Assembly (NCBI GenBank): GCA_963777625.1
Contig: CAVZRO010000006.1
Coordinates: 124,001 to 188,000, forward strand
Reading direction: 5' to 3'
Source of the DNA: DATDIC01 sp963777625
GTDB lineage: Bacteria > Pseudomonadota > Alphaproteobacteria > Acetobacterales > Acetobacteraceae
DNA: 64,000 bases
Both the position numbers and the translations under genes were made by a program. The first letter of the stretch is position 1. Each line of letters starts with the position of its first letter. Under the pieces are notes generated by a model. That model saw nothing but the letters and a program-made list of their open reading frames with translations, had not been told where the DNA came from and ran no database searches. Shown one piece after another: positions 33,586 through 43,053 of this stretch.

Positions 33586-34443
33586 CTAACGGTCCGCCGC
33601 GACCGGATCAGGCAAGCTGATTGGGGTCCGCTGTGGATGCAACGGATATACTAATTGCCCACCAAGAGAATCGGGCAGTTTGTGATCAATTCCGTAGGCC
33701 GATGGCCATTGGCCGCCGGGCAGGTAATGAGTGCCGAAAATCCGGTCCACCCAGGGCAGCATGGAAGCGTAGTTGCGGTCACGCGGTTCCGCCAGCGTAT
33801 GGTGCCAATGGTGGAAGGCGGGGGTGGAGACTATCCATTCCAGCGGTCCTAGCCGCCAGCGTAAATTGGCATGGATGAAAAAGCCCCACATGGTGGAGAT
33901 CACCATCACCAGTGCCGGCACCACATTGCCTGATGGGGTGAGCGGGCTGGCCAGTCCCAGGACATAGACCGGGATCAGGCCGCACAGCCGGACAAAGATC
34001 ATATCGAGCGGATGGGCGCGCGAACTGGCCAAAAAATAGAGGTGCTCGGTGCTGTGGTGGATGGAATGGAACCGCCACAAGAAGGGGATTTCGTGGGTCC
34101 AGCGATGACCCCAGTAGAAGCCGATCTCACCGACCACCAGCCCGGCCAGGGCACGCAGCCAGAGCGGCCATGCCGCAACCGCGGCATGCAAGCGATAGGG
34201 AACCAAGCCGTGCACGATCCAGGCGACAAGCGAGAGTGGCACCGTGAGGACGAGGCCGACCCCCAGGCCGCAAAGAAAGTAGTAGCCGAGGTCGATGGCG
34301 ACGGCCTTGCGGAAGATCCTGTGCGGATGCAACGCGGAGAGGCGCTCCAGCGGCAGAAAGATCACCGCGAGAAGTAGCAGCCACGCCGACAGTCTGCCGG
34401 CGTCGATCAGGAACGCCCGAAGATGGTGGTGGTCTAGAAGCAC
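33586..34443 (-). CDS. Sterol desaturase/fatty acid hydroxylase family membrane protein
   Basis: 285 residues with four to six hydrophobic spans (AWLLLLAVIFLPLERLSALH; AIDLGYYFLCGLGVGLVLTV). The three di-iron histidine boxes are complete: HRWTH (113-117), HSIHH (126-130) and HHWHH (211-215). Such enzymes insert hydroxyl groups or double bonds into lipids, hopanoids or carotenoids using O2. The product is not predictable. The neighbouring OYE-like gene is not clearly linked. The C-terminal region is short and hydrophilic. Confidence 0.85.
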   Translation of the reverse strand: MLLDHHHLRAFLIDAGRLSAWLLLLAVIFLPLERLSALHPHRIFRKAVAIDLGYYFLCGLGVGLVLTVPLSLVAWIVHGLVPYRLHAAVAAWPLWLRALAGLVVGEIGFYWGHRWTHEIPFLWRFHSIHHSTEHLYFLASSRAHPLDMIFVRLCGLIPVYVLGLASPLTPSGNVVPALVMVISTMWGFFIHANLRWRLGPLEWIVSTPAFHHWHHTLAEPRDRNYASMLPWVDRIFGTHYLPGGQWPSAYGIDHKLPDSLGGQLVYPLHPQRTPISLPDPVAADR

Positions 34444-34491
34444 GGTATGTCGGCTATCCTGATGGACCGCAGTGCCGGCCCGGCAAGACCT

Positions 34492-34526
34492 CGTGCGCGA
34501 GCGAGATTGCGTCTCGCTCGCGCACG
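34492..34526 (-). terminator. Strong hairpin after the PEP-CTERM gene
   Basis: A perfect 14-bp inverted repeat (CGTGCGCGAGCGAG / CTCGCTCGCGCACG) with a 7-base loop, starting 16 bases after the PEP-CTERM stop codon. No U-run follows on the minus strand, so it may be a factor-assisted terminator or an mRNA-stabilising stem. It also insulates the downstream desaturase gene. Confidence 0.65.
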
Positions 34527-34542
34527 TTCACTGAAAACGTAA

Positions 34543-35328
34543 TCAGACCTTGTCGGTGCGCTTGGCGCGCCGGCGAACGCCCACGCCCAAGCCCAGCAGG
34601 CCGACACCGAGCAGCGTCCAGGTCGCCGGCTCCGGCACTGCCGGCGTATTCACCCCGGCAAGGAACACTGTCGGCGGCAAATTCGTGGTGTTGCCGTTGT
34701 CGCCCCAGGCCAGGAAGCTCAGCGTTTCGCTCGCCGCTGTAGCCAGAAGATTCATCGACACCAGCTCCCAAGGGTGAACGCCCTGGGATGGCGTTGACAT
34801 CAGCGCCGTGTCGGTTTCCGTCATATCACCTGTCGTGTTGGTGGTGCAGGGGTTGGTCGAGCAATCGACGGAGAAGCTGCCCGTGCCGAAAAATACCTTC
34901 CACTGCTCGGTCGTGGGGCCACTGAACCCGTTCTGCTGGCCGGCCGCCTGCCAGAAGCTCAGCGAATAGGTGTCTCCCACCGTCAGTCCGGTGATCACCT
35001 GGTTAAATGACGTCTCGAAGTTGGGATTGCCGTCCCCCTGGATGAAGTTTCCACCGGGTGGCGGGTTCGCGAACGGCCCCCAGACCCCGTAGGCACCATT
35101 CGTGAAGTCCTCCGCGGTGCCGGGAGCATCGATTGCGATGAGGCCGGTTCCGCCGGTCCAGCCAACCGGATTGGCGTCCGTAAACAGCGACTTGGGCGCT
35201 ACGCTGGGGGAGTTGAACTGTGTAAAGGTCAGATTTTGAACCGGAAGGTTCGTCGCCTGAGCCGAATAGGCCATAACGGATAAGGCGATCGCAGATATTC
35301 CAGTCACGACGACGTTGCGCGTTCTCAT
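34543..35328 (-). CDS. PEP-CTERM sorting-domain protein, secreted
   Basis: 261 residues from MRTRNVVVTGISAIALSVMA, a signal peptide cut near AQA. The mature region is Gly/Asn/Thr-rich (TGGTGLIAIDAPGTAEDF; GNFIQGDGNPNFETSFNQVI) and shows two Cys close together. The last ~31 residues are a classic PEP-CTERM: VPEPATWTLLGVGLLGLGVG then RRRAKRTDKV. This tail targets proteins to an exosortase (EpsH-type) for export to the surface, usually alongside exopolysaccharide. No exosortase gene is in this window. The upstream gap is AT-rich. Confidence 0.9.
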   Translation of the reverse strand: MRTRNVVVTGISAIALSVMAYSAQATNLPVQNLTFTQFNSPSVAPKSLFTDANPVGWTGGTGLIAIDAPGTAEDFTNGAYGVWGPFANPPPGGNFIQGDGNPNFETSFNQVITGLTVGDTYSLSFWQAAGQQNGFSGPTTEQWKVFFGTGSFSVDCSTNPCTTNTTGDMTETDTALMSTPSQGVHPWELVSMNLLATAASETLSFLAWGDNGNTTNLPPTVFLAGVNTPAVPEPATWTLLGVGLLGLGVGVRRRAKRTDKV

Positions 35329-35521
35329 TGTTCTTACGCCTCTCTTGTAACACAAAATCAACTAGTGAAAAAACCTTAACGCATCCCGAGGCCGGTCGTC
35401 AAGAATTGATGTCGTTTGAAAGCCCTTATTAATTTGACCGTTCGCTCCTAGGAGAAACGATCAGCGCGGGTGGTGACTACAGTATTCCTAGGGTGTGAGC
35501 GCGGATAGTTGCACGAATAAG

Positions 35522-36649
35522 TTAGGTTCGCTCGAGGATGCTCAACCCTCGATTGCGGTCGATCAGATAAATCAACCCACGATCATCGATGCACAAATCG
35601 TTGCTCGACGGACGATCCGCTCCCGGCGGCGCATCCGGCACGTGATACGCCACCTGCCGCAGCGCATGCGGATTGGAGATATCGATGATCCGCAGCCCGC
35701 TGGCGAACCACGCCGCCGCCACCTCGGTCCCGGCGATGAACTCCACCGGTTGATGGCACCCGGTCATCAGCGGGCTTTTCCGTCCCACCAGCTCCGGCAC
35801 CTGGAAGCTGCCCACCGCAACCGGTCGCGTCTCGTCGGTGATGTCCATCATCCAGATGAACGAGGGCAGCTCCGCCGACATCTCCGGCGCCAGCGGAGCC
35901 ACGTGCTCGTCCGCCACCACCATCCAGCGGTGCCCGGCAATATCCGGCTCCACCGGCACCACGCTGTGCGTCGGCCACGCGAACGGCGGGCTGGTATAGA
36001 TCGATGACACCATCCGTGGCCGGCGCATGTCCGCGATATCCAGGATCACAGCCCCGCCGTGCCAGTAACTCACATACAGCCGATCGCCTCGCCGGATCGG
36101 GTGGTGGCACCGATGCGCGCGTCCCTGCCACGTCGGCGTTTCGCCACCGGCCAGGTGCTGCCCCGGCATCCACCACCGACCCACCTCGACCGGCCGCGCC
36201 GGGTCGGCGAGGTCCAGAATCATCACTATGTTGCCGATGTAACCGTCCAGCTCGGGCGAGATATAGGCAAAGCGCCCGTCGAAGGTGAACCGGTGCACGC
36301 CCATTCCACCGCACGCCCAGTGCGCGATCTCGCGCGGCCGGCGGGGATCCGTCGCATCGAAGATGCGCAGCCCGACGAAATCGCCCTGTGGCCCGCCGGC
36401 GCTGCCATGCCGCTCGCGGTTGGTGACCATGATCTCGTTCGCCACGCGCACCTTATGGGAATGCAAGCCTGCGGGGATATCGATCTCCGCCACTATCCGC
36501 GGGTGGCGTGGGTCGGCGATATCGACCACTGACGTTCCGTGCGGCGCCGCCATGTGGCCGATGAACGCGAACCGCCCGTCGACCACCACCTGCCCACCGC
36601 CTGCGCAATCGAGCCAGGCGACGGGCCGGATGCCCTCGCTCCGGCTCAC
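35522..36649 (-). CDS. LVIVD-repeat beta-propeller protein
   Basis: 375 residues made of repeating units such as GTSVVDIADPRHPRIVAEID, LRIFDATDPRRPREIAHWAC and AVILDIADMRRPRMVSSIYT, which is the LVIVD propeller pattern. It contains His-rich stretches (RAHRCHHPIRRG, MTGCHQPVEF). No signal peptide, so presumably cytoplasmic. Function unknown; related proteins are often found with catabolic dehydrogenases. Its start overlaps the stop of the hydroxyisobutyrate-dehydrogenase-like gene by 4 bases, so the two are one operon. Confidence 0.78.
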   Translation of the reverse strand: MSRSEGIRPVAWLDCAGGGQVVVDGRFAFIGHMAAPHGTSVVDIADPRHPRIVAEIDIPAGLHSHKVRVANEIMVTNRERHGSAGGPQGDFVGLRIFDATDPRRPREIAHWACGGMGVHRFTFDGRFAYISPELDGYIGNIVMILDLADPARPVEVGRWWMPGQHLAGGETPTWQGRAHRCHHPIRRGDRLYVSYWHGGAVILDIADMRRPRMVSSIYTSPPFAWPTHSVVPVEPDIAGHRWMVVADEHVAPLAPEMSAELPSFIWMMDITDETRPVAVGSFQVPELVGRKSPLMTGCHQPVEFIAGTEVAAAWFASGLRIIDISNPHALRQVAYHVPDAPPGADRPSSNDLCIDDRGLIYLIDRNRGLSILERT

Positions 36650-37531
36650 GTCAACTCCCGCCCCAGCAGCGCTTCATAAACCCGCAACACCGAGCTGGAA
36701 TCATCCACGCCCCAACCCTTAGCCCGGGCGGTGCGCATCAGGTTCATCACCTGTGGCGCGATCATTCCCGGCATGCCGTGCTCGTCCTGCATCTCCAGCG
36801 CCAGCCGCAGGTCCTTGTGGGCCAGGTCCAGCGCGAACCCGGGCTTGAAATCGCGTGCGAACGCTTTCCTGCCCAGGTTGCGGAACGAATCGGAATTTCC
36901 CGAGGCATTGCAGATCACGTCGTACAGCTTATGCAGGTCGATCCCCGCCAGCGCCCCCAGCATCAGCGCCTCGCTCGCCGCCGCGGCGTTGCAGAACGAC
37001 AGCATGTTGTTGCACAGCTTCGCCACCGATCCCATCCCGACCTCGCCGACATGGATCACCTCCCGGCTGAACGACTTCAGCAGCGGAAGCTGTGCCTCGA
37101 ACACCGCCGCATCGCCGCCCACCATGATCACGATTGTGCCGTCCATCGCCCGCGGCACGCCGCCGCTGACCGGCGCCTCCAGCATTGCCACGCCCTTCGC
37201 CGCCATGCCCGCGTGCACGCGCTTCGCGGTGGCCGGAGCGTTGGTGGAGAGATCGATCAGTACGGCGCCCGGTCTTGCGCTGGCGGCGACGCCGCCCTCG
37301 CCCAGAGTTACCTCCTCCACGTGCTTCGGCATCGGCAACGAGGTGAACACCACGTCGCAATGGCCGGCCACCTGGGCGCACACTGGTGCCGGCTGCCGCC
37401 CCGAGTGCGGTACACGCCTGCATCGCCGCCGGGTTCAGGTCGAACACCGTCACTTCGTGGTTGGTGTTGCGGATGATGTTGCGGCACATGGGGCCGCCCA
37501 TGTTGCCGACGCCGATGAACCCGACTTTCAT
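36646..37531 (-). pseudogene. NAD(P)-dependent 3-hydroxyisobutyrate dehydrogenase-like protein, frameshifted
   Basis: The N-terminal part reads MKVGFIGVGNMGGPMCRNII and VTVFDLNPAAMQACTALGAA in one frame. From about 37383 the next frame continues CAQVAGHCDVVFTSLPMPKH to the end, with the catalytic-domain signatures APVSGGVPRAMDGTIVIMVG and GSVAKLCNNMLSFCNAAAAS. Removing one base near 37383 gives a ~294-residue enzyme of the beta-hydroxyacid dehydrogenase family (tartronate semialdehyde reductase or 3-hydroxyisobutyrate dehydrogenase type). Coupled to the LVIVD gene. Error or young pseudogene. Confidence 0.8.
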
Positions 37532-37744
37532 GCTCGCTTTCTCCTGCTGGTCTGGCCTGTGGTCGTCAGCATGGCAGAGCACCGAGCCGGAGTCAGGCCG
37601 ATGGTCGCGGTCAGGTCAGGCCGAGGGAAACAGTCAGCGCCCGGTCATACGACCGACCTTGGCACGCCGGGTTGTCTGGCTCTGGATGATCGACCGCGAT
37701 CTGAGATGAACGCCCCGCCCTCGCCCGACGGCAACCGCCCATGC

Positions 37745-38617
37745 TCAGAACGGCACGTCGCCGCACACCGTAATCCGGTGCATCACCCGCATCTCCGCCG
37801 GATAGTCGTTGATGGCGAAATGCTGCGTGCAGCGATTGTCCCAAAACGCCAGCGACCCCGTCTCCCACCGGAACCGGCAGGTAAATTCCGGCCGACGCGA
37901 GTGCTGCATCAGGAAATCGATCAACGGCCGGCTTTCGTCCTCCGTCATGTCCTCGAAATGCTGCACATGGCCGCCGATATACAGCGCCTTGCGGCCAGTT
38001 TCCGGATGCGTGCGCACCAGCGGATGCACCGATGTCGTCTGCACGTCGCCTGGGTCTTTTACTTTCATGCCGATCTGACCGGCGTAAGCCTCCTTGCGCG
38101 AGGAACCGTATTTCCTGTGCCTGTCCCCATAACACACGCTGTGCAACGATTCGCACAACCGCTGCATGCCGGGCGATAGCGTCTCGTACGCCAGGTACTG
38201 GTTGGTGAACATCGTATCCCCGCCCGCCGACGGCACCTGCTTCGCGTACAGAATGGTGCCCATCGCCGGGCGCGGTGAAAACATCTGGTCGGTGTGCCAC
38301 GACCCACCAAAATTGCGCTTGTCCGTCGGCCGCTTGACGATCTCGAGTATCTCCGGATGGTCCGGCATGCCCTCCATGAACGGGTGCAGGTGGATGTCTC
38401 CCCACCGGCGCGCGAACGCCAACTGCCGTTCCGGCGACAGCGACTGGTTGCGGAAGAAAACGACCAGGTGGTCCAACAGTGCACCACGTATTTCGGCCAG
38501 CACCTCGTCCGGCAGGTCGCGCGACAGGTCGGCCCCGTCGATCTCCGCCCCGAGCGACCCGGCAATACGATGCGTCGAAATGTAACGGTGCTGGCTGTTG
38601 TGCAGCATCTGGTTCAT
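37745..38617 (-). CDS. TauD/TfdA-family 2-oxoglutarate dioxygenase
   Basis: Fe(II)/2-oxoglutarate dioxygenase, 290 residues from MNQMLHNSQHRYISTHRIAG. The iron facial triad is present: H108 and D110 in SWHTDQMF and H266 in WDNRCTQHFAIND, followed by a 2OG-binding Arg in MHRITV (R281). Such enzymes release sulfite from taurine, degrade phenoxyacids or hydroxylate other substrates. The substrate is not evident, but a divergent VOC dioxygenase/isomerase gene lies next to it. The ATG 42 codons into the longest frame gives the usual N-terminus. Confidence 0.85.
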   Translation of the reverse strand: MNQMLHNSQHRYISTHRIAGSLGAEIDGADLSRDLPDEVLAEIRGALLDHLVVFFRNQSLSPERQLAFARRWGDIHLHPFMEGMPDHPEILEIVKRPTDKRNFGGSWHTDQMFSPRPAMGTILYAKQVPSAGGDTMFTNQYLAYETLSPGMQRLCESLHSVCYGDRHRKYGSSRKEAYAGQIGMKVKDPGDVQTTSVHPLVRTHPETGRKALYIGGHVQHFEDMTEDESRPLIDFLMQHSRRPEFTCRFRWETGSLAFWDNRCTQHFAINDYPAEMRVMHRITVCGDVPF

Positions 38618-38702
38618 GGGATCGCACTCCCTCCGTCCTCCGCAAGCTTGCTCCTCTCGGCCCCGGCGAGCAATCTTCCCGGTGCCAGATAAGGACCATG
38701 CC

Positions 38703-39242
38703 ATGTCCCCGATCCACGCAAAGCTGACCCACATGGGCATCCATGTTCGTGACCTCGATCGGATGGTGGGCTTCTACTCCGAGGTGCTCGGGCTGATGGT
38801 GGCCGACCGCGGCCCCGGCCGCTCGCCGGGCAGCGAACTGGTGTTCATGACCGCCGATCCACGCTGCCATCACCAGGTGGTGCTGGTGACCGGCCGCCCG
38901 GACATCGCCGGTTTCAACCCGATCAACCAGGTCTCGTTCACCGTCGGCGCGCTCGCCGAGCTGCGCGAAGTCCGCGACCGCGCCCTGACCCGGGGCGCCA
39001 CCGACATGCGCTGCGTCAGTCACGGCAACGCCTGGTCGATCTATTTCCGCGACCCGGAGGGCAACACGCTGGAGGCCTATCTCGATACGCCATTCCACGT
39101 GCCGCAACCGTATGGCGAGGCGCTAGACCTCGACAAGCCGGACGAAACCATCTTGCATGAAACCGAGGCCGCCTGCCGCGCCGCGGCCGGTTTCATGCCG
39201 CGCGAAGACTACATGCGCCAGATCGCCGCACGGCTGAGCTGA
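38703..39242 (+). CDS. VOC-family metalloenzyme (glyoxalase/extradiol dioxygenase type)
   Basis: 179 residues from MSPIHAKLTHMGIHVRDLDR. The vicinal-oxygen-chelate fold is visible in two halves: THMGIHVRDLDRMVGFYSEV with a metal His at about 10-14, and NQVSFTVGALAELREVRDRA. EGNTLEAYLDTPFHVPQPYG supplies the closing Glu. It resembles single-domain extradiol (biphenyldiol-type) dioxygenases or glyoxalases, in keeping with the aromatic/xenobiotic flavour of neighbouring genes. The promoter region is shared with the divergent TauD-like gene. Confidence 0.82.
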   Translation: MSPIHAKLTHMGIHVRDLDRMVGFYSEVLGLMVADRGPGRSPGSELVFMTADPRCHHQVVLVTGRPDIAGFNPINQVSFTVGALAELREVRDRALTRGATDMRCVSHGNAWSIYFRDPEGNTLEAYLDTPFHVPQPYGEALDLDKPDETILHETEAACRAAAGFMPREDYMRQIAARLS

Positions 39243-39288
39243 CACCCACCGGACCAATCAGCGTACCAGCCAGTTCCTTGCGAGCGGG

Positions 39289-40191
39289 CTACGGCCGGAT
39301 GATCGTTCCCGCGCCCCCTTCGGTGAACAGCTCCAGCAGACAGGCGTGTGGTACTCGTCCATCCAGGATCACCGCGCCCTTCGCGCCCTGCGTCACCGCT
39401 TCGATGCAGGTCTCCACCTTCGGGATCATGCCGCCGGTGATCATCCCGCGCTCGATGCCGCGCTGGACCTCGGCTACCGTCATTTCCGGGATCAACCGCT
39501 TGCTCTCGTCCAGCACGCCCGGCACATCGGTCAGCAGCAGCAACCGCTTCGCCTCCAGCGCGCCGGCTACCGCGCCCGCCACGGTGTCGGCATTGATGTT
39601 ATAGGTCTGACCGTCTGCATCCGCCGCCACCGGAGCAACCACCGGAATCAAGCCGGCGCCGGTCAGTGCATGGATCACACGCACATCCATCTGCTCCGGC
39701 TCGCCGACAAAGCCGAGGTCAAGCACCTTCTCGATATTGCTGCCCGGGTCGCGCTTGGTGCGCCTGAGCTTGCGGGCGCGGATCAACCCGCCATCCTTGC
39801 CACAGATACCAACCGCCAGCGCACCCGCCCGGTTGATCAGTCCGGCGACATATTTGTTTACGGTACCGGCGAGCACCATCTCCACCACTTCCACCATGGC
39901 GGTATCGGTCACCCGCAGCCCGTCGACGAACGTTGAGTGGATCCCCAATCGCTTCAGCATCGCGTTGATCTGCGGCCCGCCGCCATGCACCACCACCGGG
40001 TTGATGCCGACCTGTTTCAGGATTGCAATGTCGGCGCCGAACTGCAGCGCGAGTTCCTCCTCACCCATCGCGTGGCCGCCGTATTTCACCACCACCGTAG
40101 CGCCGGCGTAACGGCGCAGGTAAGGCAGCGCGAGCGCGAGGGTGCGTGCCTGCTCGGCGGCGATCGCGTGGTCGGTGGAAGCGGCGCTCAT
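39289..40191 (-). CDS. argB: Acetylglutamate kinase
   Basis: Phosphorylates N-acetylglutamate in arginine synthesis. 300 residues from MSAASTDHAIAAEQARTLAL. Amino-acid-kinase signatures: VVVKYGGHAMGEEELALQFG, PVVVHGGGPQINAMLKRLGI, LVFVGEP-like loop (DLGFVGEPEQMDVRVIHALT), NADTVAGAVAGALEAKRLLL and TGGMIPKVETCIEAVTQGAK. The frame is open to 40275 but the Met at 40191 fits the family. No other arg gene is nearby. Confidence 0.95.
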   Translation of the reverse strand: MSAASTDHAIAAEQARTLALALPYLRRYAGATVVVKYGGHAMGEEELALQFGADIAILKQVGINPVVVHGGGPQINAMLKRLGIHSTFVDGLRVTDTAMVEVVEMVLAGTVNKYVAGLINRAGALAVGICGKDGGLIRARKLRRTKRDPGSNIEKVLDLGFVGEPEQMDVRVIHALTGAGLIPVVAPVAADADGQTYNINADTVAGAVAGALEAKRLLLLTDVPGVLDESKRLIPEMTVAEVQRGIERGMITGGMIPKVETCIEAVTQGAKGAVILDGRVPHACLLELFTEGGAGTIIRP

Positions 40192-40305
40192 GCTGGGTCC
40201 CTCTGTGCGGCGGTGCGGGTGGTACGGTCGCGCCTGCACAGGGTCAAGCAGCGTGTGGCGGAGCGCCCGCCCCATGCTACCCTGACCCAGGAGAGGAGAA
40301 CGGCC

Positions 40306-40713
40306 ATGAACGATCAGCCCACCGCCACCCCGGCCATGACAGTGGCAGTATCACGTGCCAGCGACCCGCATCTGGTGGCAGGCCGGCGCGCCTTCTTCAC
40401 CTATCGCGACCTGGGCGTGACCGATGGCACGGCCGGCCGAATGCGAGCGCAGATCACCTCGGCCACTGCCGGCATGTCGCGTCCCACCGGTTGGCACCGG
40501 CACATCTGCGACATGCAATTCGTCTACGTGCTGGACGGATGGCTGGAGCTGGAATTCGCCGGCCGGGACACGGTGCGGTTGGAGAGGGGTGATTCCGTCA
40601 TGATCCCCGGCGGCACGCCACATAACGAGACACGTACTTCCGACAGCTTCGAACTTCTGGAACTATCCGTGCCGGCAACGATGGGCACCGAACCATGCGA
40701 CCCGCCAGCATAA
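40306..40713 (+). CDS. Cupin-domain protein
   Basis: 135 residues starting MNDQPTATPAMTVAVSRASD after a GAGAGGAG ribosome site. A single cupin barrel: GWHRHICDMQFVYVLDGWLE gives the first motif with metal-binding His pair and Glu, and ERGDSVMIPGGTPHNETRTS the second with His. Metal-dependent small-molecule binding or catalysis is likely; substrate unknown. It is the first of a run of three plus-strand genes (cupin, hydroxyacyl-CoA dehydrogenase, ferredoxin reductase). Confidence 0.8.
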   Translation: MNDQPTATPAMTVAVSRASDPHLVAGRRAFFTYRDLGVTDGTAGRMRAQITSATAGMSRPTGWHRHICDMQFVYVLDGWLELEFAGRDTVRLERGDSVMIPGGTPHNETRTSDSFELLELSVPATMGTEPCDPPA

Positions 40714-40768
40714 TCCGGATTGTCGGCATGGTGCTAATTTCGACGAGAAGCAAGGGGCGGAGTACCCA

Positions 40769-41740
40769 ATGCAAGCTGATCTGCCTGATCCGGCCAACCG
40801 CGCCCCTCTTGCCACCGTTGCAGTCATCGGCAACGGCATTATGGGTCACGGCATCGCCCAGGTGTTCGCGGTTGCCGGTGTGCATGTACAACTGATCGGG
40901 CGATCAGAACCGAGCCTCGCCAATGCTCGCAGCCGCATTCGTGCGAGCCTGGATGATTTCATTCGTCATGACCTGCTCGCCGCCAGTCAGGCCGATGCCG
41001 CTCTTTCGCGCATCACCACGAGCATCTCTCTCGATGCCGCCGCCGAAGCGGAGCTTGTCATCGAAGCGGTAACCGAAGACCTCGAGCTCAAGCGCGAGAT
41101 CTTCGCCCAGCTCGACAGGCTCTGCCCACCACCGGCCGTACTTGCTTCTTCCTCCGGGCAGCCGGCGAGTGCGCTGATCGAGCGTGTCAGCCACAAGGAT
41201 CGCGTCATCGCCACGCATTTCTGGTACCCGCCGCAACTGCTGCCGCTGGTAGAAGTCTGCGGTGGGCCGCTCTGCAATCCCGATGTCGTCGCCTGGACCT
41301 GCGCCGCGATACGCCAGGCTGGCAAGCAACCTGTGGTGATCGACCGGGAATTACCAGGCTTCATCGGCAACCGCTTGCAATTCGCCATGCTGCGCGAGGC
41401 CTGGGCGCTGTGGGCCAGCGGCGCCGCCTCGGCCGAGGCGATCGACACTGTCGTGCGCAATACCATCGGGCGCCGGCTTGGCGTCACCGGCCCACTCGAA
41501 TCAGCCGATCTCGGCGGTATTGAAACCATGTATCACTTTGCCCGATCGCTGCAGCCCGACCTGGACTGCTCGCCGGACCCGCCGCCGGAGGTCGCCGGCC
41601 TGCTGGCCAAGGGAGCGGCTGCCGGCACCAGCCGGCGTGGCGTTCACGATTGGTCCCGCCGCGACGATCAGGCGGTTCTCCGCGCCCGCACCGAGGAACT
41701 GTTCCGCTGGCTCGCGCTCGACCGCGAGCACCCCCAATAA
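40769..41740 (+). CDS. 3-hydroxyacyl-CoA dehydrogenase-family NAD enzyme
   Basis: 323 residues. NAD-binding Rossmann loop ATVAVIGNGIMGHGIAQVFA, with GNGIMG in place of GxGxMG, then VIEAVTEDLELKREIFAQLD, LASSSGQPASALIERVSHKD and GNRLQFAMLREAWALWASGA in the C-terminal dimerisation domain. ATHFWYPPQLLPLVEVCGG carries the active-site His. Oxidises 3-hydroxyacyl-CoA or a related hydroxyacid (carnitine/hydroxybutyrate class possible). A Ser-Ser-Gly replaces the more common TSS after VLA. Confidence 0.85.
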   Translation: MQADLPDPANRAPLATVAVIGNGIMGHGIAQVFAVAGVHVQLIGRSEPSLANARSRIRASLDDFIRHDLLAASQADAALSRITTSISLDAAAEAELVIEAVTEDLELKREIFAQLDRLCPPPAVLASSSGQPASALIERVSHKDRVIATHFWYPPQLLPLVEVCGGPLCNPDVVAWTCAAIRQAGKQPVVIDRELPGFIGNRLQFAMLREAWALWASGAASAEAIDTVVRNTIGRRLGVTGPLESADLGGIETMYHFARSLQPDLDCSPDPPPEVAGLLAKGAAAGTSRRGVHDWSRRDDQAVLRARTEELFRWLALDREHPQ

Positions 41741-41798
41741 GCCCCGACCTTAGGCGCTCGTTCTGGACTCCCTGCTGCCCTCAAGCGACCATCCCGGC

Positions 41799-43053
41799 AT
41801 GACCGCCACGCATATTGTCGTCGGCGCCGGACAAGCCGGCGGCTGGGCTGCCATTTCGATGCGCCGAGCCGGCTTCACCGGACGCATTCTGCTGATCGGC
41901 GATGAGCCCTGGCGTCCTTACGAGCGCCCGCCTCTTTCCAAAGCGATGCTCGCCGCCGATCCCGAGCCGCCGGTGCTCTTTTTTCATGACGCGTCGCTCT
42001 ACGCCGAACTGAACATCGAATTGATGCTCGGCACGCGGGTGGAGGAAATAGAACTCCACGGCCCAAGAGGTGCGGCTGCGGGACGGCCGATTGCTCGGCT
42101 ATGACCGGCTGCTGCTTGCCACCGGTGGCCGGGCGCGGGCGCTGACGGTTCCCGGCGGTAAGCTGGTGCACCTCCTTCGTACCCTGGAGGAGTCGCGGGC
42201 GATCCGCTCGCGTCTGGCCTCGGCCAGGCATGTCGTCTGCATCGGCGCCGGGGTGATCGGGCTGGAAATCGCCTCCTCGGCCCGCACGCGTGGCTGTGCC
42301 GTCACGGTGCTGGAGGCCGCATCGTCGGCAATGGGCCGCTCCGTCTCGCCGGAGGGGGCGCGTTTCGTGGAAGGTCTGCACCGGGCGGCGGGCGTGGAAC
42401 TTCGCTTCGGCGTCGTGATCGAAGCGATCGAGGCTGCCCCCCATGGCGGCGCCCGTGTCATGTGCCGTGACGGGACGATCGACGCTGATCTTGTGGTTGC
42501 CGGGATCGGCATGGAGCGAAGCCTGGAGCTGGCGCGGGACGCCGGCCTGGCGGTTGAGGGCAGCATCCTGGTCGATGAGCTTGGCCGCACCAGCGCGCCG
42601 GAGATATTCGCGGCGGGCGATGTCACGGCGTTCCTTCACCCGCAGTACGGGCGCCGGCTTCGGTTGGAATCGTGGCGACACGCCCAGAACCACGGGATTG
42701 CCGTCGGCCGGTCAATGGCTGGCGACCCAACGCCGTACGATGACATTCCCTGGTTCTGGACCGACCAGCACGGTGTCAATCTGCAGATCACCGGTCTTCC
42801 CGCCGACGCGGCCCGAACTGTCGTCCGGATCGATCAGTCGCCCGCATTTTGCGCCGTGCATCTGGCCGCGGACGATTCCGTGGTGGGCGTGACCGCCGCC
42901 GGCAGCCCGCGCGATATCCGCGCTGGCACGGCGCTGATCAAATCCGGCCGGCCGGTCGATCCGGTGCTTCTGGCTGACCCCGGCGTACCGCTTCAGCGCC
43001 TCTTGCCGCGAGGGGGCACCGCGGGCGCCATAGCCGGGGCGAAATCCGCGTAG
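41799..43053 (+). pseudogene. FAD-dependent ferredoxin reductase, frameshifted
   Basis: N-terminal half: HIVVGAGQAGGWAAISMRRA, then RPYERPPLSKAMLAADPEPP in one frame to about 42050. The next frame continues STAQEVRLRDGRLLGYDRLL, VVCIGAGVIGLEIASSARTR and the C-terminal FAAGDVTAFLHPQYGRRLRL, the ferredoxin/rubredoxin reductase layout with two dinucleotide folds. Removing one base near 42049-42053 restores a ~417-residue protein. It would feed electrons to a Rieske or P450 oxygenase. Its 3' end overlaps the convergent transglycosylase gene by 61 bases. Confidence 0.8.
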
